A DNA stretch of 55,589 nucleotides from AC-32 sp035518635 (GCA_035518635.1 DATIXI010000008.1:1-55589), one strand, 5' to 3'. Shown: positions 42,530 through 51,055, counted from the first letter of the stretch. Numbers and translations: made by a program. Notes: generated by a model from the letters alone, not told the origin.

Positions 42530-43672
42530 TCAGCCGGGTGAGAGGGCGCACTCCAGCGCGGCTCCAGCGGCCAGAACGGTCGCGTCCGCGCCAGGCGGGG
42601 CTGCGAGCTGCACCGAGGCCGGCAGCCCGTCCTCGGCGGGCCCGCACGGGAGCGCGAGCGCCGGCCAGCCGGCCGCGTTGAACGGGAACGTGAGCTTCGT
42701 CAGGGTCTCGCGCAGCGACAGCTCGTCCTGGCCTGTCTTTGGCGCCACGCACACGAGCGTCGGGCTCAGGAGCAGGTCGACCCCCGCTGCGGCGTCCGCG
42801 AGCCGCTCCCGGTACCGCTCGCGGGCAGCGGTCGCGCGCTCGAAGTCGGCGTCTGTCACGGCCAGGCAGCGCGTGAGCTTCGTGCTGACGTTCTCGCCGT
42901 ACGAGTCGCCGTGCTCCTCGAAGAGCTCCCGGTGGACATCGGCCACCTCGCGCATGAACACCGGCCAGATGCCCTGCGGGAGCGGCACGTCGAGGTGACG
43001 CCTGTGCGGGAAACGCTCCGCCGCGTCGTCGACCCGGGCCCCGACGAGCGGGTCGGCGTGCCCGAGCCAGATCACGCCCACCTCCAGGTCGCCGAGGTCG
43101 GCCTCCGTCGGCGCGAAGCCCGGCGCGAGCGCTTCGAGCATGCGAGCGCAGCCCCCGACGTCGCGCGCCATCGGGCCCGCATGATCGAACGTCGAGGCGA
43201 GCGGAAAGCAGCCGTCGAGCGGGACGAGCCCGTAGGTGGGCTTGAGCCCAGTGACGCCGCAGCAGGCCGCCGGGATCCGGATCGATCCGCCTGTATCGCT
43301 GCCGAGCGCCGTATCGGCGAGCCCGGCGGCGAGCGCGGCCGCGGAGCCGCCGCTCGACCCCCCTGCCAATCTGTTCTTCGAGAGTGGGTTGGGGACGGTG
43401 CCGAAGTGCGGGTTCTCTGAGCTCGTCCCGTACGCGAACTCGTGCAGGTTCGTCTTCCCGACGTCGATGTAGCCAGCTGCCTCGAGCCGGCGCACGGCCT
43501 CCGCGCTCTCCGCCGGAACGTGCTCCGCGAAGAGAATCGAGCCGTAGGTCGTGACGAGGCCCGCGGTGTCGAAGAGGTCCTTGACCGCCAACCGCATCCC
43601 GGGCGGGACGTCTTCGGCTCCCTCGGGCCGCGCCAGGAAGATCCCCTCGGGAACCGCGCTAGCCGAAGTCAC
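42530..43672 (-). CDS. Amidase signature family hydrolase
   Basis: 380 residues, shorter than the usual 450-500. The Ser-cisSer-Lys triad is complete: Lys31 in RLAVKDLFD, cis-Ser106 in LAGGSSGGSAAALAAG and nucleophile Ser130 in LGSDTGGSIRIPAACCGVTGLKPTYG. The later part is compact. It hydrolyses amide bonds; related enzymes include GatA, nicotinamidases and aryl acylamidases. GatB/GatC genes are absent, so a tRNA amidotransferase role is unlikely. GTG start. The 126 bp upstream (43673-43798) contain a T6 run and a CG-rich repeat but no gene. Confidence 0.92.
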   Translation of the reverse strand: MTSASAVPEGIFLARPEGAEDVPPGMRLAVKDLFDTAGLVTTYGSILFAEHVPAESAEAVRRLEAAGYIDVGKTNLHEFAYGTSSENPHFGTVPNPLSKNRLAGGSSGGSAAALAAGLADTALGSDTGGSIRIPAACCGVTGLKPTYGLVPLDGCFPLASTFDHAGPMARDVGGCARMLEALAPGFAPTEADLGDLEVGVIWLGHADPLVGARVDDAAERFPHRRHLDVPLPQGIWPVFMREVADVHRELFEEHGDSYGENVSTKLTRCLAVTDADFERATAARERYRERLADAAAGVDLLLSPTLVCVAPKTGQDELSLRETLTKLTFPFNAAGWPALALPCGPAEDGLPASVQLAAPPGADATVLAAGAALECALSPG

Positions 43673-43798
43673 TCTCTCGTCACGATCGCGTCACTCACGT
43701 GTGCGTCTTTTTTGATTACGCTCGCCTCGGGGAGGAGGCCGGGCGAACCGTACTAAGGGGAGGGCTAGGTCTTCCGCACGGCGCGGGCGGCGCCGCGC

Positions 43799-43981
43799 TC
43801 AGGCCAGCGCAAGGTAGATGAAGGCCACGACGACGGTCGCGCACAACAGGAACAGGAACACCCCGAACAGCAGCAGGCCGAAGATCAGGTTCTTCCGCTC
43901 CAGCTCCCGGTCGGCTGCCGCGCTCCCGTGCGAGCCGGCCTCGGCCGCGGGGCCGGGCGTGGTTTCCGACAGCTCACTCAT
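43799..43981 (-). CDS. 60-residue single-span membrane protein of the cytochrome oxidase operon
   Basis: A polar N terminus (1-30) precedes one strong membrane helix (NLIFGLLLFGVFLFLLCATVV onwards) to the C terminus. The ATG overlaps the ctaB stop (ATGA), which supports translation. Position and topology fit a small oxidase subunit (subunit IV-like) or assembly factor; the sequence itself has no recognisable signature. It is the last gene of the ctaC-ctaD-ctaB operon. Confidence 0.7.
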   Translation of the reverse strand: MSELSETTPGPAAEAGSHGSAAADRELERKNLIFGLLLFGVFLFLLCATVVVAFIYLALA

Positions 43982-45165
43982 CAGAGCAGCGGGTCGATCG
44001 CCATCGCCACGAACAGGATCGCCAGGTAGAGGAGCGAGAAGTGGAAGAGCGCCCGCGCCCGGACAGGGGTAGCCTCCTGCCGCAGCCGCCACGCGAGCCG
44101 CAGGAACACCGCGCCGAGCAGCAGGGCGGCTGCTAGGTAGAGGATGCCTGCCGTCCGCCACGCGAACGGCAGCAGCGTGACGGCCACGAGGACGAGCGAG
44201 TAGAGCAGAATCTGCCGGGTTGTCTCACGGTCTCCACGTACGACCGGCAGCATCGGGATCCGCGCCGCCTCGTAGTCGCGCTTGATCAGGAGGGCGAGCG
44301 CCCAGAAATGCGGTGGCGTCCAGAAGAAGACGATCAGGAACAGGAACACCGCGGGCAGCGCCAGGTGCCCGGTCACCGCCGCCCAGCCGACCACCGGCGG
44401 CACGGCCCCCGCTGCACCGCCGATGACGATGTTCTGCGGCGTCGAGCGCTTGAGCCAGCCCGTGTACACGAGCACGTAGAACAGGTTCCCGACGAGTGCG
44501 AGCACGGCCGTCAGCACGTTCACGCAGGACGCCAGGAGCACGAACGAGAACGCCGAGAGCGCGAGGCCGAACTCGAGTGCACGAGCGGGGGCGATCCGCT
44601 CACCCGCGACCGGCCGCTCGCCCGTTCTCGGCATCAGCCGGTCGATGTCGCGGTCGAGCACGTGGTTCAGCGCGCTCGCTCCGCCGCACGCCAGCGCGAG
44701 CCCGACCATCGTCACCGCGAACGTCGAGAGCGGCGGGACACCGTGCGCGCCGACGAACATCCCGGCCGCGCCGGTCAGCAACAGCAGCGTCATGATCCGC
44801 GGCTTCGTCAGCGTCACGTAGTCGCGCAATGCCGCTCTCGGGACAGGCTCGCCCCGGAAGCAGCCAGCGGCTGCCACGAGCGCGGCCGCCAGGGCGAGGC
44901 CGGCCAGCACGAGGTGGGCGGGGTGCGGCGTCACGAGCGCGGCCGCGAGGAAGCCGACCAGCGCGGCGACCGCCGGCACGAGCAGCCGGCGGTGAGCGAT
45001 CCAGGCGGCTGCGACGAGCGCGCACAGAGGCGGCAGCGTCAGCGCGGCGAGCGCCCGGTGCACCGAATGGAGGCCGAGCGCACCGCTCACGACCGCCGCA
45101 GCGCAGCCGGCCGCCGCCGACAGCGCGATCAGCCGTAGCCAGGGCCCGGGCGCCGAGCTAGGCAC
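43981..45165 (-). CDS. ctaB: Protoheme IX farnesyltransferase with N-terminal membrane extension
   Basis: 394 residues; converts heme b to heme o for the oxidase. The UbiA-type prenyltransferase domain starts near residue 112 (RDYVTLTKPRIMTLLL). Its Asp-rich motif is NHVLDRDIDRLMPRT, with the second conserved block IPMLPVVRGDRETTRQI. About nine helices follow. An extra 110 residues at the N terminus form three to four helices with His residues (LHSVHRALAALTLPPL, TPHPAHLVLAGLAL), reminiscent of part of the heme A synthase CtaA. The GTG start overlaps ctaD by 8 bp; the small membrane gene overlaps the 3' end. Confidence 0.93.
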   Translation of the reverse strand: MPSSAPGPWLRLIALSAAAGCAAAVVSGALGLHSVHRALAALTLPPLCALVAAAWIAHRRLLVPAVAALVGFLAAALVTPHPAHLVLAGLALAAALVAAAGCFRGEPVPRAALRDYVTLTKPRIMTLLLLTGAAGMFVGAHGVPPLSTFAVTMVGLALACGGASALNHVLDRDIDRLMPRTGERPVAGERIAPARALEFGLALSAFSFVLLASCVNVLTAVLALVGNLFYVLVYTGWLKRSTPQNIVIGGAAGAVPPVVGWAAVTGHLALPAVFLFLIVFFWTPPHFWALALLIKRDYEAARIPMLPVVRGDRETTRQILLYSLVLVAVTLLPFAWRTAGILYLAAALLLGAVFLRLAWRLRQEATPVRARALFHFSLLYLAILFVAMAIDPLL

Positions 45166-46798
45166 GGGACTCCGTCAGTCGTCGCCGGAGGTCGCGGAGC
45201 GGCCGCGGACTCGAGACGTACGGAACGCGGTCGAAGTTCTGCGGTGGAGGGGGCGAGGTCGTGTACCACTCGAGCGTGTCGGCGAGCCACGGGTCGTTCC
45301 CCGCCCGCACGCCCGAGCGCGCCGTCTTCACGACGTTGATGAAGAAGAACAGGATGCCGAGCGTCATCACCCCTGAGCCGATCGTCGAGATGAGGTTGTA
45401 CCACTCCCAGACGCCTCCGCTGTAGTACGTGTAGACCCGGCGCGGCATCCCGAGCAGGCCGAGGAAGTGCATGGGCATGAACGTCAGGTTCATGCCGATG
45501 AACATCAGCCAGAAGTTGATCTTCCCGAGCCGCTCGTCGAGCACGCGCCCGAACATCTTCGGCCACCAGTAGTAGAGGCCGGCGAAGATCCCGAAGATCG
45601 AGCCGCCGAAGAGCACGTAGTGCAGGTGAGCGACGATGAAGTACGTGTCCGTGACCTGCCAGTCGAACGGGTACGCGGCGACGAAGATCCCGGAGAGCCC
45701 GCCGATCGTGAAGATCGCGATGAACCCGAGCGCGAACAGCAGCGGCGTGTCGAAGATCAGGTTCCCGCGCCAGGTCGTCGCGAGCCAGTTGAAGATCTTG
45801 ACGCCGGTCGGGACGGCGATCAGCATCGACGTGATCATGAAGAAGGCCTGCAGGTAGTCGGGGTAGCCGACCGCGAACATGTGGTGGGCCCAGACGAGCA
45901 TCGACAGGAACGCGATTGCGACCGTCGAGAGTGCGATCGCCTTGTAGCCGAAGATCGGCTTGCGCGAGAAGACGGGGATCACCTCGGAGACGATCCCCAT
46001 CGCGGGGAGGATCATGATGTAGACCTCGGGATGGCCGAAGAACCAGAACGCGTGCTGCCACAGGAGCGCGTTTCCGCCCTGGTCGGGGATGAAGAAGTGC
46101 GTGCCGACCTGGCGGTCGAGGAGCAGCAGCGTCAGCCCCGCCGAGAGCGTCGGCAGCACGAGCACGAGCAGCAGGGCATAGATCTCCATCGCCCAGACGA
46201 ACAGCGGCAGCCGCATCCAGGTCATCCCGGCCGTGCGCATGTTCCCGATCGTGACGAGGAAGTTGATCGCCCCGGCCAACGACGCGAGCGTGAGGATGTG
46301 GAGCGAGAGGATCCATAAGTCCACCCCGTGCCCGGGTGTGTACTGGTCGGTCGAGAGCGGCGTGTAGCACGTCCAGCCGCACTTGGCCGCGCCGCCGGCC
46401 GCGAAGAAGCTCGAGTAGAGGACGATCCCGCCGAGCAGGAAGAGCCAGTACGAGAGCGCGTTCAGCCGCGGGAACGCCATGTCGTGGGTGCCGATCATCA
46501 GCGGGATCAGGTAGTTCCCGAAGCCGGCCAGGATCGGCACGACGACCAGGAAGATCATCGTCGTCCCGTGGATCGTGAACAGCTCGTCGTAGGAGTCGCG
46601 GCGGATGAAGTGCTCGTTCGGCGTCGCGAGCTGCGCCCTCATCAGTAGCGCGAGGATCCCGCCGGCCACGAAGAACGCGAGGCTCGTCCAGATGTAGAGG
46701 ATCCCGATCCGCTTGTGGTCGGTGGTCGTCAGCCAGCTCGAGGTGCGGCCACGCGAGACGACCAGCGATGCCGACGCGGGCTCCGCCCTAGCTGCCAC
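45158..46798 (-). CDS. ctaD: Cytochrome c oxidase subunit I
   Basis: 546 residues, 12 membrane helices, the heme-copper catalytic subunit. Heme and CuB ligands are seen in FTIHGTTMIFLVV, WFFGHPEVYIMILPAMG (with the A1-type Glu and cross-linked Tyr), WAHHMFAVG and VAHLHYVLFGG. WLTTTDHKRIGILYIWTSL begins the conserved region. The GTG start overlaps the ctaC stop by 11 bp. It pairs with the subunit II-cytochrome c fusion encoded upstream to form a caa3-type proton-pumping oxidase. Confidence 0.97.
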   Translation of the reverse strand: MAARAEPASASLVVSRGRTSSWLTTTDHKRIGILYIWTSLAFFVAGGILALLMRAQLATPNEHFIRRDSYDELFTIHGTTMIFLVVVPILAGFGNYLIPLMIGTHDMAFPRLNALSYWLFLLGGIVLYSSFFAAGGAAKCGWTCYTPLSTDQYTPGHGVDLWILSLHILTLASLAGAINFLVTIGNMRTAGMTWMRLPLFVWAMEIYALLLVLVLPTLSAGLTLLLLDRQVGTHFFIPDQGGNALLWQHAFWFFGHPEVYIMILPAMGIVSEVIPVFSRKPIFGYKAIALSTVAIAFLSMLVWAHHMFAVGYPDYLQAFFMITSMLIAVPTGVKIFNWLATTWRGNLIFDTPLLFALGFIAIFTIGGLSGIFVAAYPFDWQVTDTYFIVAHLHYVLFGGSIFGIFAGLYYWWPKMFGRVLDERLGKINFWLMFIGMNLTFMPMHFLGLLGMPRRVYTYYSGGVWEWYNLISTIGSGVMTLGILFFFINVVKTARSGVRAGNDPWLADTLEWYTTSPPPPQNFDRVPYVSSPRPLRDLRRRLTESRA

Positions 46799-47753
46799 TT
46801 CCGCCTCCCGCGTGGAAACGCTTCTGGAGATAGGCGATCGTCGCCCGGAGCTGTGTGTCGTCCCAGGTCTTGCCCACGGGCGGCATCTTGCCCCGTCCCT
46901 GCCGCAGCAGCAGCGTCATGGCGGCCGAGTCGGAGAGGAGCCCGCTCGTGGCGATCGGCGGGCCAATGTCGCCCTGGCCAGCGAGCCCGTGGCACTTCGC
47001 GCAGACGCCGCTGAACGTCTCGCGCGCGAGGGCCCCCGGCTGGTCGAGCCGCTGGCGCACGAACTCCTCGTACTGGTCGGGCGGCAGCACCTCGACCTGG
47101 GCCAGCATCTGCGTGTGCTGGAGGCCGCAGAACTCGGCGCACCGGGCGGGGAACGTGCCGAGCTTCAACGCCCGGAACGAGAGGCGGTTGACCCGCCCGG
47201 GGATCGCGTCCATCTTCCCCGCGAGGGACGGCGCCCACCAGCTGTGCGCGACGTCGGCCGAGGCGATCACGAGCTTGATCTGGCGGCGATAGGGGACGCG
47301 GAGGATGTTGACCGAGTGCGCCCCGTTCGGGTACGTGAACTCCCAGTAGAACTGGTGCGCCTCGATCCCGATCGTGTCGCGCGGGATCCCCGCGGGCGCG
47401 TTCTTGATCGACGCTGCCTTCCAGAACACGAACCCCGCGATCACCGCGAGGATCACTACCGGCCCGGCCGTCCAGGCCAGCTCGAGGTTCGTGTGCCCGC
47501 GGATCTGGGGGCCCTCGACCTCGCGCGCGCGGCCCCGGCTGCGGTAGCGCACGATGAAGACGGCGAGCGTCACCTCGACCAGCAGGAAGATCCCGATGCT
47601 GATGCCGAGGATCAGCCAGTAGATGTCGCGGATGTCCGAGGCCTGCGGCGAGGCGGGCGAGGGCGGGGCGAGCCCGCCGTTGCCGGCCAGCGCCGCCCCC
47701 GCACAGGCCAGGGACAGCAACGCGACGCACGAGAGCGGAAGCAGGCGGCGCAC
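46788..47753 (-). CDS. ctaC: Cytochrome c oxidase subunit II fused to cytochrome c (caa3 type)
   Basis: 321 residues from GTG 47753. Signal sequence (about 1-23), two membrane helices (about 45-68 and 95-112) and the CuA cupredoxin domain with His170 (ADVAHSWW), Cys205, Cys209, His213 and Met216 (CAEFCGLQHTQM). A C-terminal class I cytochrome c follows, with CAKCH at 251-255 and the likely axial Met290 in GKMPPVG. The fused cytochrome feeds electrons directly to CuA. A TAGAAT box (47770-47765) lies 11 nt before the start; the operon continues into ctaD and ctaB. Confidence 0.95.
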   Translation of the reverse strand: MRRLLPLSCVALLSLACAGAALAGNGGLAPPSPASPQASDIRDIYWLILGISIGIFLLVEVTLAVFIVRYRSRGRAREVEGPQIRGHTNLELAWTAGPVVILAVIAGFVFWKAASIKNAPAGIPRDTIGIEAHQFYWEFTYPNGAHSVNILRVPYRRQIKLVIASADVAHSWWAPSLAGKMDAIPGRVNRLSFRALKLGTFPARCAEFCGLQHTQMLAQVEVLPPDQYEEFVRQRLDQPGALARETFSGVCAKCHGLAGQGDIGPPIATSGLLSDSAAMTLLLRQGRGKMPPVGKTWDDTQLRATIAYLQKRFHAGGGSGS

Positions 47754-47764
47754 GGGCGGGAGGG

Positions 47765-47770
47765 ATTCTA
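47765..47770 (-). promoter_or_regulatory. -10 box of the ctaC-ctaD-ctaB operon
   Basis: TAGAAT on the minus strand, 11 nt before GTG 47753. A TCCGAC hexamer lies 17 nt upstream as a weak -35. Confidence 0.4.
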
Positions 47771-47818
47771 AGGCGGTGGTCCGCGAGGTCGGAGCACATC
47801 GGGAGGAGCTTGTGCGGT

Positions 47819-47824
47819 TAGCCT
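47819..47824 (+). promoter_or_regulatory. -10 box of a leaderless promoter
   Basis: TAGCCT ends 7 nt before ATG 47832. GGGAGGAGC is present at 47800-47808 but is too far upstream to act as a Shine-Dalgarno. Confidence 0.5.
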
Positions 47825-47831
47825 CTGATTG

Positions 47832-48116
47832 ATGCCCGAGCACACGCGCGTACAGCTGCCGGCCGGGGTGGGCGAGCAGTTCGACGTCTTCCTGAACGGC
47901 GTGCCCCAGCAGGCGGGCATCGACTACCACCGCGAGGGCGGCGACCTCGTCTTCGAGCGATCGCTCGCCCGAGAGGGCAAGCTCGGGTTCTGGCGCTGGA
48001 CGTCGCTCTTCCTCGGCGTGGCCGGCACGTACCGCCAGAACGACAGCGTCGACGTCGTCTACGAGGTGAACGGGCAGCGGGTCGTCGCGACCGCGCTGCC
48101 GCTGCGAGAGGACTAG
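47832..48116 (+). CDS. Conserved hypothetical protein, 94 residues
   Basis: No recognised family. The sequence is beta-rich and starts HTRVQLPAGVGEQFDVFLNGVPQQ, then DYHREGGDLVFERSLAREGKLG, a Trp-containing patch FWRWTSLFLGVAGTYRQ and DSVDVVYEVNGQRVV. The FLNGV..GIDY..EGGDLVF pattern resembles small beta-sandwich proteins in which a hairpin carries a conserved Gly. No signal peptide or membrane helix is seen. ATG 47832 is chosen over the preceding TTG because of the TAGCCT spacing. The stop shares a CTAG with the convergent gene at 48113. Confidence 0.65.
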   Translation: MPEHTRVQLPAGVGEQFDVFLNGVPQQAGIDYHREGGDLVFERSLAREGKLGFWRWTSLFLGVAGTYRQNDSVDVVYEVNGQRVVATALPLRED

Positions 48117-48361
48117 TCGGCCGGAACGTCCACGCGCTCGTCGTCGACGAGCACGTGCGTCTCCTCGAGCTGGCACTCGACCGCCCAGCGCGCGACCGCG
48201 TGCAGCACGGCGTCGAGCTCCTCCTCGGAGCTCTCCTCGACGCGGACCTCCCAGCGCTCACCGCTCAGCGGGACGAGGTCGGTCTGGGCGAAGGGCACGA
48301 GGTCGCGTACCAGCTGCGTGGCAGCGGATGACGACGGAGCCTCGATGCGGACGGTGCGGAT
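48113..48361 (-). CDS. Small hypothetical protein, possible AUC start
   Basis: The frame is open from a TAG at about 48393 to the stop at 48113. The only ordinary start is GTG 48298 (61 residues). However, the in-frame stretch before it (RTVRIEAPSSSAATQLVRDLVPF) looks like an authentic beta-alpha N terminus. It begins at ATC 48361, with GAGGGAG (48374-48368) six nt upstream and TAGGCT (48391-48386) at promoter distance. The remainder, WEVRVEESSEEELDAVLHAVARWA, is an amphipathic beta-alpha unit. The protein (82 or 61 residues) has no recognised function. Start uncertain. Confidence 0.55.
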   Translation of the reverse strand: MRTVRIEAPSSSAATQLVRDLVPFAQTDLVPLSGERWEVRVEESSEEELDAVLHAVARWAVECQLEETHVLVDDERVDVPAD

Positions 48362-48406
48362 TGGCTGCTCCCTCGGGGCGGCGGGAGCCTAAGGGTACCC
48401 GAGAAG

Positions 48407-49474
48407 CTACCCAGCAAGCCTGACGACGAACGACCGCACCCTCGCGGGCAAGCGCGCCAGCACGGCCGCACGAATCCGCTCGCGCCATCTCGACCACCGG
48501 AGGCCGACGACCACCAGCGCGATCCCCACGAAAGCCATCACCAGCGGCGCCGTGCCCCCGATCAGCGTCATCGCCCCAGAGGTGGCGATGAGCACGCCGA
48601 TGGTGCCGACCACCGTGAAGCTCCAGTGGCGCACGAACGCCGAGAAGAAGAGCGCGACGGCTCCCAGTACGCCGATCGCGGTGAAACCGGGCACGGTCTT
48701 CGGAACGAGGATGAGGACGGCGCCGCCGGCCGTGATGAGCCCCGCCCAGTACGCCCAGGTCGCGTAAGCGCGTCGGCGGGACACGTCGAGCCAGAGCCCG
48801 ATCGCGATCCACGCGAGCCCGAGGGGGACCATGAAGATGACGCGTTGACGACCGCTGAGGTCATTGCCGAAGACAAGCTCCGCGGCGTCGACAGCGAGCA
48901 CCCCGACCGCCAGCGCGATCGGGACGACCAGTAGCGGATCCGGCCGGAGGACCATGAGCACCAGGGCGATCGCGAGCCCGACCGCGGCGATGGTCGTCAG
49001 ACCGATGTGAACGTGGTCGATCTCGCTCGCTCCGGTCGGCCAGACGCCGGCGAGCCGCTCGATCGCGTAGGTGACGAGGCCGACCCAGCCGACCGCGACC
49101 GCCTCGAGCACGTCGGCGGGCTGCGGTAGCCGCCTGCGTCGCAACAGCTCGCTCGCCGCGAGTGATCCTGCCAGGAAGAGGACGCCGAGCGCGAGGATGC
49201 CCCACGCGCCGAGTTCGCCCCAGTAGATCGCGAGCAGCGACACCGACGCCACGACCACGAGCAGGAGCCCGAGGTAAACGGCGATGAGCGATCCGAGCCC
49301 GAGTGCCCGCGCCTCTTCGTCCGCCCAAGCCTCGGGCTCGCCGAGCTCATCCCAAAGACGGTGGATCTCGCTCGGGGTGTGACCGTGTGCCGCCAGCCGA
49401 CGCTCGAACTGTTCGTGCGTCACGTCGACGCGTGACGTGCGAACTCTCCTCGTCGACGAACCGGTCGCAACCAT
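48407..49474 (-). CDS. Polytopic membrane protein of unknown function
   Basis: 355 residues. A basic, soluble N terminus (1-55) includes a short helical VTHEQFERRLAAHGHTPSEIHRLWDELG region. About nine to ten hydrophobic helices (roughly 60-330) follow, and then an Arg-rich tail. It has the general look of the DUF2157-type membrane protein group but I cannot assign it. A GGGAGG Shine-Dalgarno precedes ATG 49474. The upstream 104 bp contain GCATCG-C-CGATGC. Confidence 0.6.
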   Translation of the reverse strand: MVATGSSTRRVRTSRVDVTHEQFERRLAAHGHTPSEIHRLWDELGEPEAWADEEARALGLGSLIAVYLGLLLVVVASVSLLAIYWGELGAWGILALGVLFLAGSLAASELLRRRRLPQPADVLEAVAVGWVGLVTYAIERLAGVWPTGASEIDHVHIGLTTIAAVGLAIALVLMVLRPDPLLVVPIALAVGVLAVDAAELVFGNDLSGRQRVIFMVPLGLAWIAIGLWLDVSRRRAYATWAYWAGLITAGGAVLILVPKTVPGFTAIGVLGAVALFFSAFVRHWSFTVVGTIGVLIATSGAMTLIGGTAPLVMAFVGIALVVVGLRWSRWRERIRAAVLARLPARVRSFVVRLAG

Positions 49475-49546
49475 GATTTACCTCCCATAACAGGGAAGCA
49501 CCCCTTCTATGCCACGCGGCGTCGACCGGCGCATCAGCGAATCCAC

Positions 49547-49559
49547 GCATCGCCGATGC
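49547..49559. promoter_or_regulatory. Perfect inverted repeat GCATCGCCGATGC
   Basis: 6-1-6 palindrome 73 bp upstream of the membrane protein start at 49474 and just after the aminotransferase stop. Possible operator; no partner copy was found in the window. The rest of 49475-49578 holds no gene. Confidence 0.25.
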
Positions 49560-49578
49560 TCCTTCTTACGGAGCGCAG

Positions 49579-50913
49579 CTAGTCGACGAGCGTGATGACC
49601 TCGTCGAGGATCCCGAGGCCCTCGTCGAGCTCCTCGCGCGTGATCGTCAGCGGTGGCACGACGAGGATCACGTTCCAGTGCGTCATCAGGTAGAGCCCGC
49701 GCTCCATCGCGGCCTTGGCCAGGCCGGTGATCGGCGCCAGCGCCTCGCCCGAAGCGTTGAACGGCACGAGCGGCTCGCGGGTCTCGCCGTCACGGACGAG
49801 CTCGATGCCCCAGAAGAGCCCCTTGCCGCGCACCTCGCCGATCGACGGATGGCGCTCCGCGAGCGCGGCCAGCCGATCGGCCATGACCTCGCCCATCGCG
49901 GCCGCGTTCTCGACGATGCCCTCCTCCTGGAAGGCCTCGATCGCCGCGATGGCCGCCGCGCAGGCGAGCAGGTGGCCGGAGTACGTGAGCCCGCCGGCGA
50001 AGAACTTGTCCTGGACCCAGTCGGCGAGTTTCGCGTTGATCACCATCGCCCCGAGCGGCACGTAGCCGGAGTTGATGCCCTTGGCGACGGTGAGGATGTC
50101 CGGGACGACGTCCCAGTGCTCGCAGGCGAACCACTTCCCCGAGCGCCCGAAGCCGGCCATCACCTCGTCGCAGATCAGCAGGATCCCGTGCCGGTCGCAG
50201 ACCTCGCGGATCGACTCCAGGTACCCGTCGGGCGGCACGATGATGCCGTTCGTCCCGACGATCGTCTCCAGGATCACGGCGGCCACGTTCCGCGGCCCCT
50301 CGTACTGGAGGATCTCCTCGAGGTGCGGGCCTCCGGAGCAGACCGGGCACGGGTCCGGGTGACCGGCCGGGCAGCGGTAGGTGTACGGGTCGAGCATCCT
50401 CACGACGCCCGGGATGCCGGGCTCGGCGGGCCAGCGGCGCGGGTCGCCGGTAAGCGTGATCGCGCCGGCTGTCGCGCCGTGGTAGGAGCGGTACCTGGCG
50501 ACGATCTTGTGGCGGCCGGTGTACCAGCGGGCAAGCTTGATCGCGTTCTCGTTCGCCTCGGCCCCGCCGTTCGTGAAGAACGACATCGTCAGGTCGCCCG
50601 GAGTCACCTCTGCGATCAACCGCGCGAGCTCGGAGCGCGTCTCGTGCGCCATGGGCGGCCCGATCGTGGTCAGCTTCTGTGCCTGCTCGATGATCGCTGC
50701 GACCACCTTCGGGTGCTGGTGGCCGATCGAGACGTTGACGAGCTGCGAGGCGAAGTCGAGGTAGCGGTTGCCGTCGTGGTCCCAGAAGTAGCGGCCCTCG
50801 CCGCCCGCGACCGGCAGCGGCGAGATCTGGCTCTGCACCGACCAGGAGTGGAGGACGTGCTGCTTGTCGAGCTCCTGGATGCGCTTCGCGTCGAGCCCTG
50901 CTTCGACGGCCAT
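49579..50913 (-). CDS. Class III aminotransferase (beta-alanine/omega-amino acid:pyruvate type)
   Basis: 444 residues; PLP-dependent transfer of the amino group from an omega-amino acid to pyruvate or 2-oxoglutarate. Seen: YLDFASQLVNVSIGHQHPKVV, FFTNGGAEANENAIKLAR, SYHGATAGAITLTGDPRRW, ICDEVMAGFGRSGKWFA and the PLP Lys in TVAKGINSGYVPLGA. Together with the CoA-acylating semialdehyde dehydrogenase (52379) and dihydropyrimidinase (54745), a beta-alanine to malonate semialdehyde to acetyl-CoA route is implied. The start lies 6 nt after a TACGAT box. Confidence 0.9.
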   Translation of the reverse strand: MAVEAGLDAKRIQELDKQHVLHSWSVQSQISPLPVAGGEGRYFWDHDGNRYLDFASQLVNVSIGHQHPKVVAAIIEQAQKLTTIGPPMAHETRSELARLIAEVTPGDLTMSFFTNGGAEANENAIKLARWYTGRHKIVARYRSYHGATAGAITLTGDPRRWPAEPGIPGVVRMLDPYTYRCPAGHPDPCPVCSGGPHLEEILQYEGPRNVAAVILETIVGTNGIIVPPDGYLESIREVCDRHGILLICDEVMAGFGRSGKWFACEHWDVVPDILTVAKGINSGYVPLGAMVINAKLADWVQDKFFAGGLTYSGHLLACAAAIAAIEAFQEEGIVENAAAMGEVMADRLAALAERHPSIGEVRGKGLFWGIELVRDGETREPLVPFNASGEALAPITGLAKAAMERGLYLMTHWNVILVVPPLTITREELDEGLGILDEVITLVD

Positions 50914-50919
50914 GGCGCG

Positions 50920-50925
50920 ATCGTA
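50920..50925 (-). promoter_or_regulatory. -10 box of the leaderless aminotransferase promoter
   Basis: TACGAT on the minus strand, 6 nt before ATG 50913. Confidence 0.5.
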
Positions 50926-50947
50926 GCTTGTCTCGTTCTGTCGCCCG

Positions 50948-50962
50948 GTAACAGTCTGTTAA
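50948..50962. promoter_or_regulatory. Second copy of the TAACAGNCTGTTA palindrome
   Basis: GTAACAGTCTGTTAA, in the 142 bp divergent gap between the aminotransferase and the propeller-protein gene, about 23 bp upstream of the aminotransferase -10 box. A further AACAGT half follows at 50962-50967. It matches the site at 15545-15559 except for the centre and the last base. Confidence 0.4.
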
Positions 50963-51055
50963 CAGTCGCTCGTTAAGTTGGCTGCTCCTTGCAAGCTGCG
51001 CGCATCTGTCAGCGGACGTTTCGCTATGCGGCATAACGGCAGGAGGGGGATTTCG

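Noticed and set aside
42530..43672. Amidase as GatA of a tRNA amidotransferase
   Set aside because: No GatB/GatC nearby, protein shorter than GatA, and sequence outside the triad is not GatA-like.
43706..43711. T6 run as a terminator
   Set aside because: No stable hairpin immediately upstream on the plus strand, and no plus-strand gene ends there.
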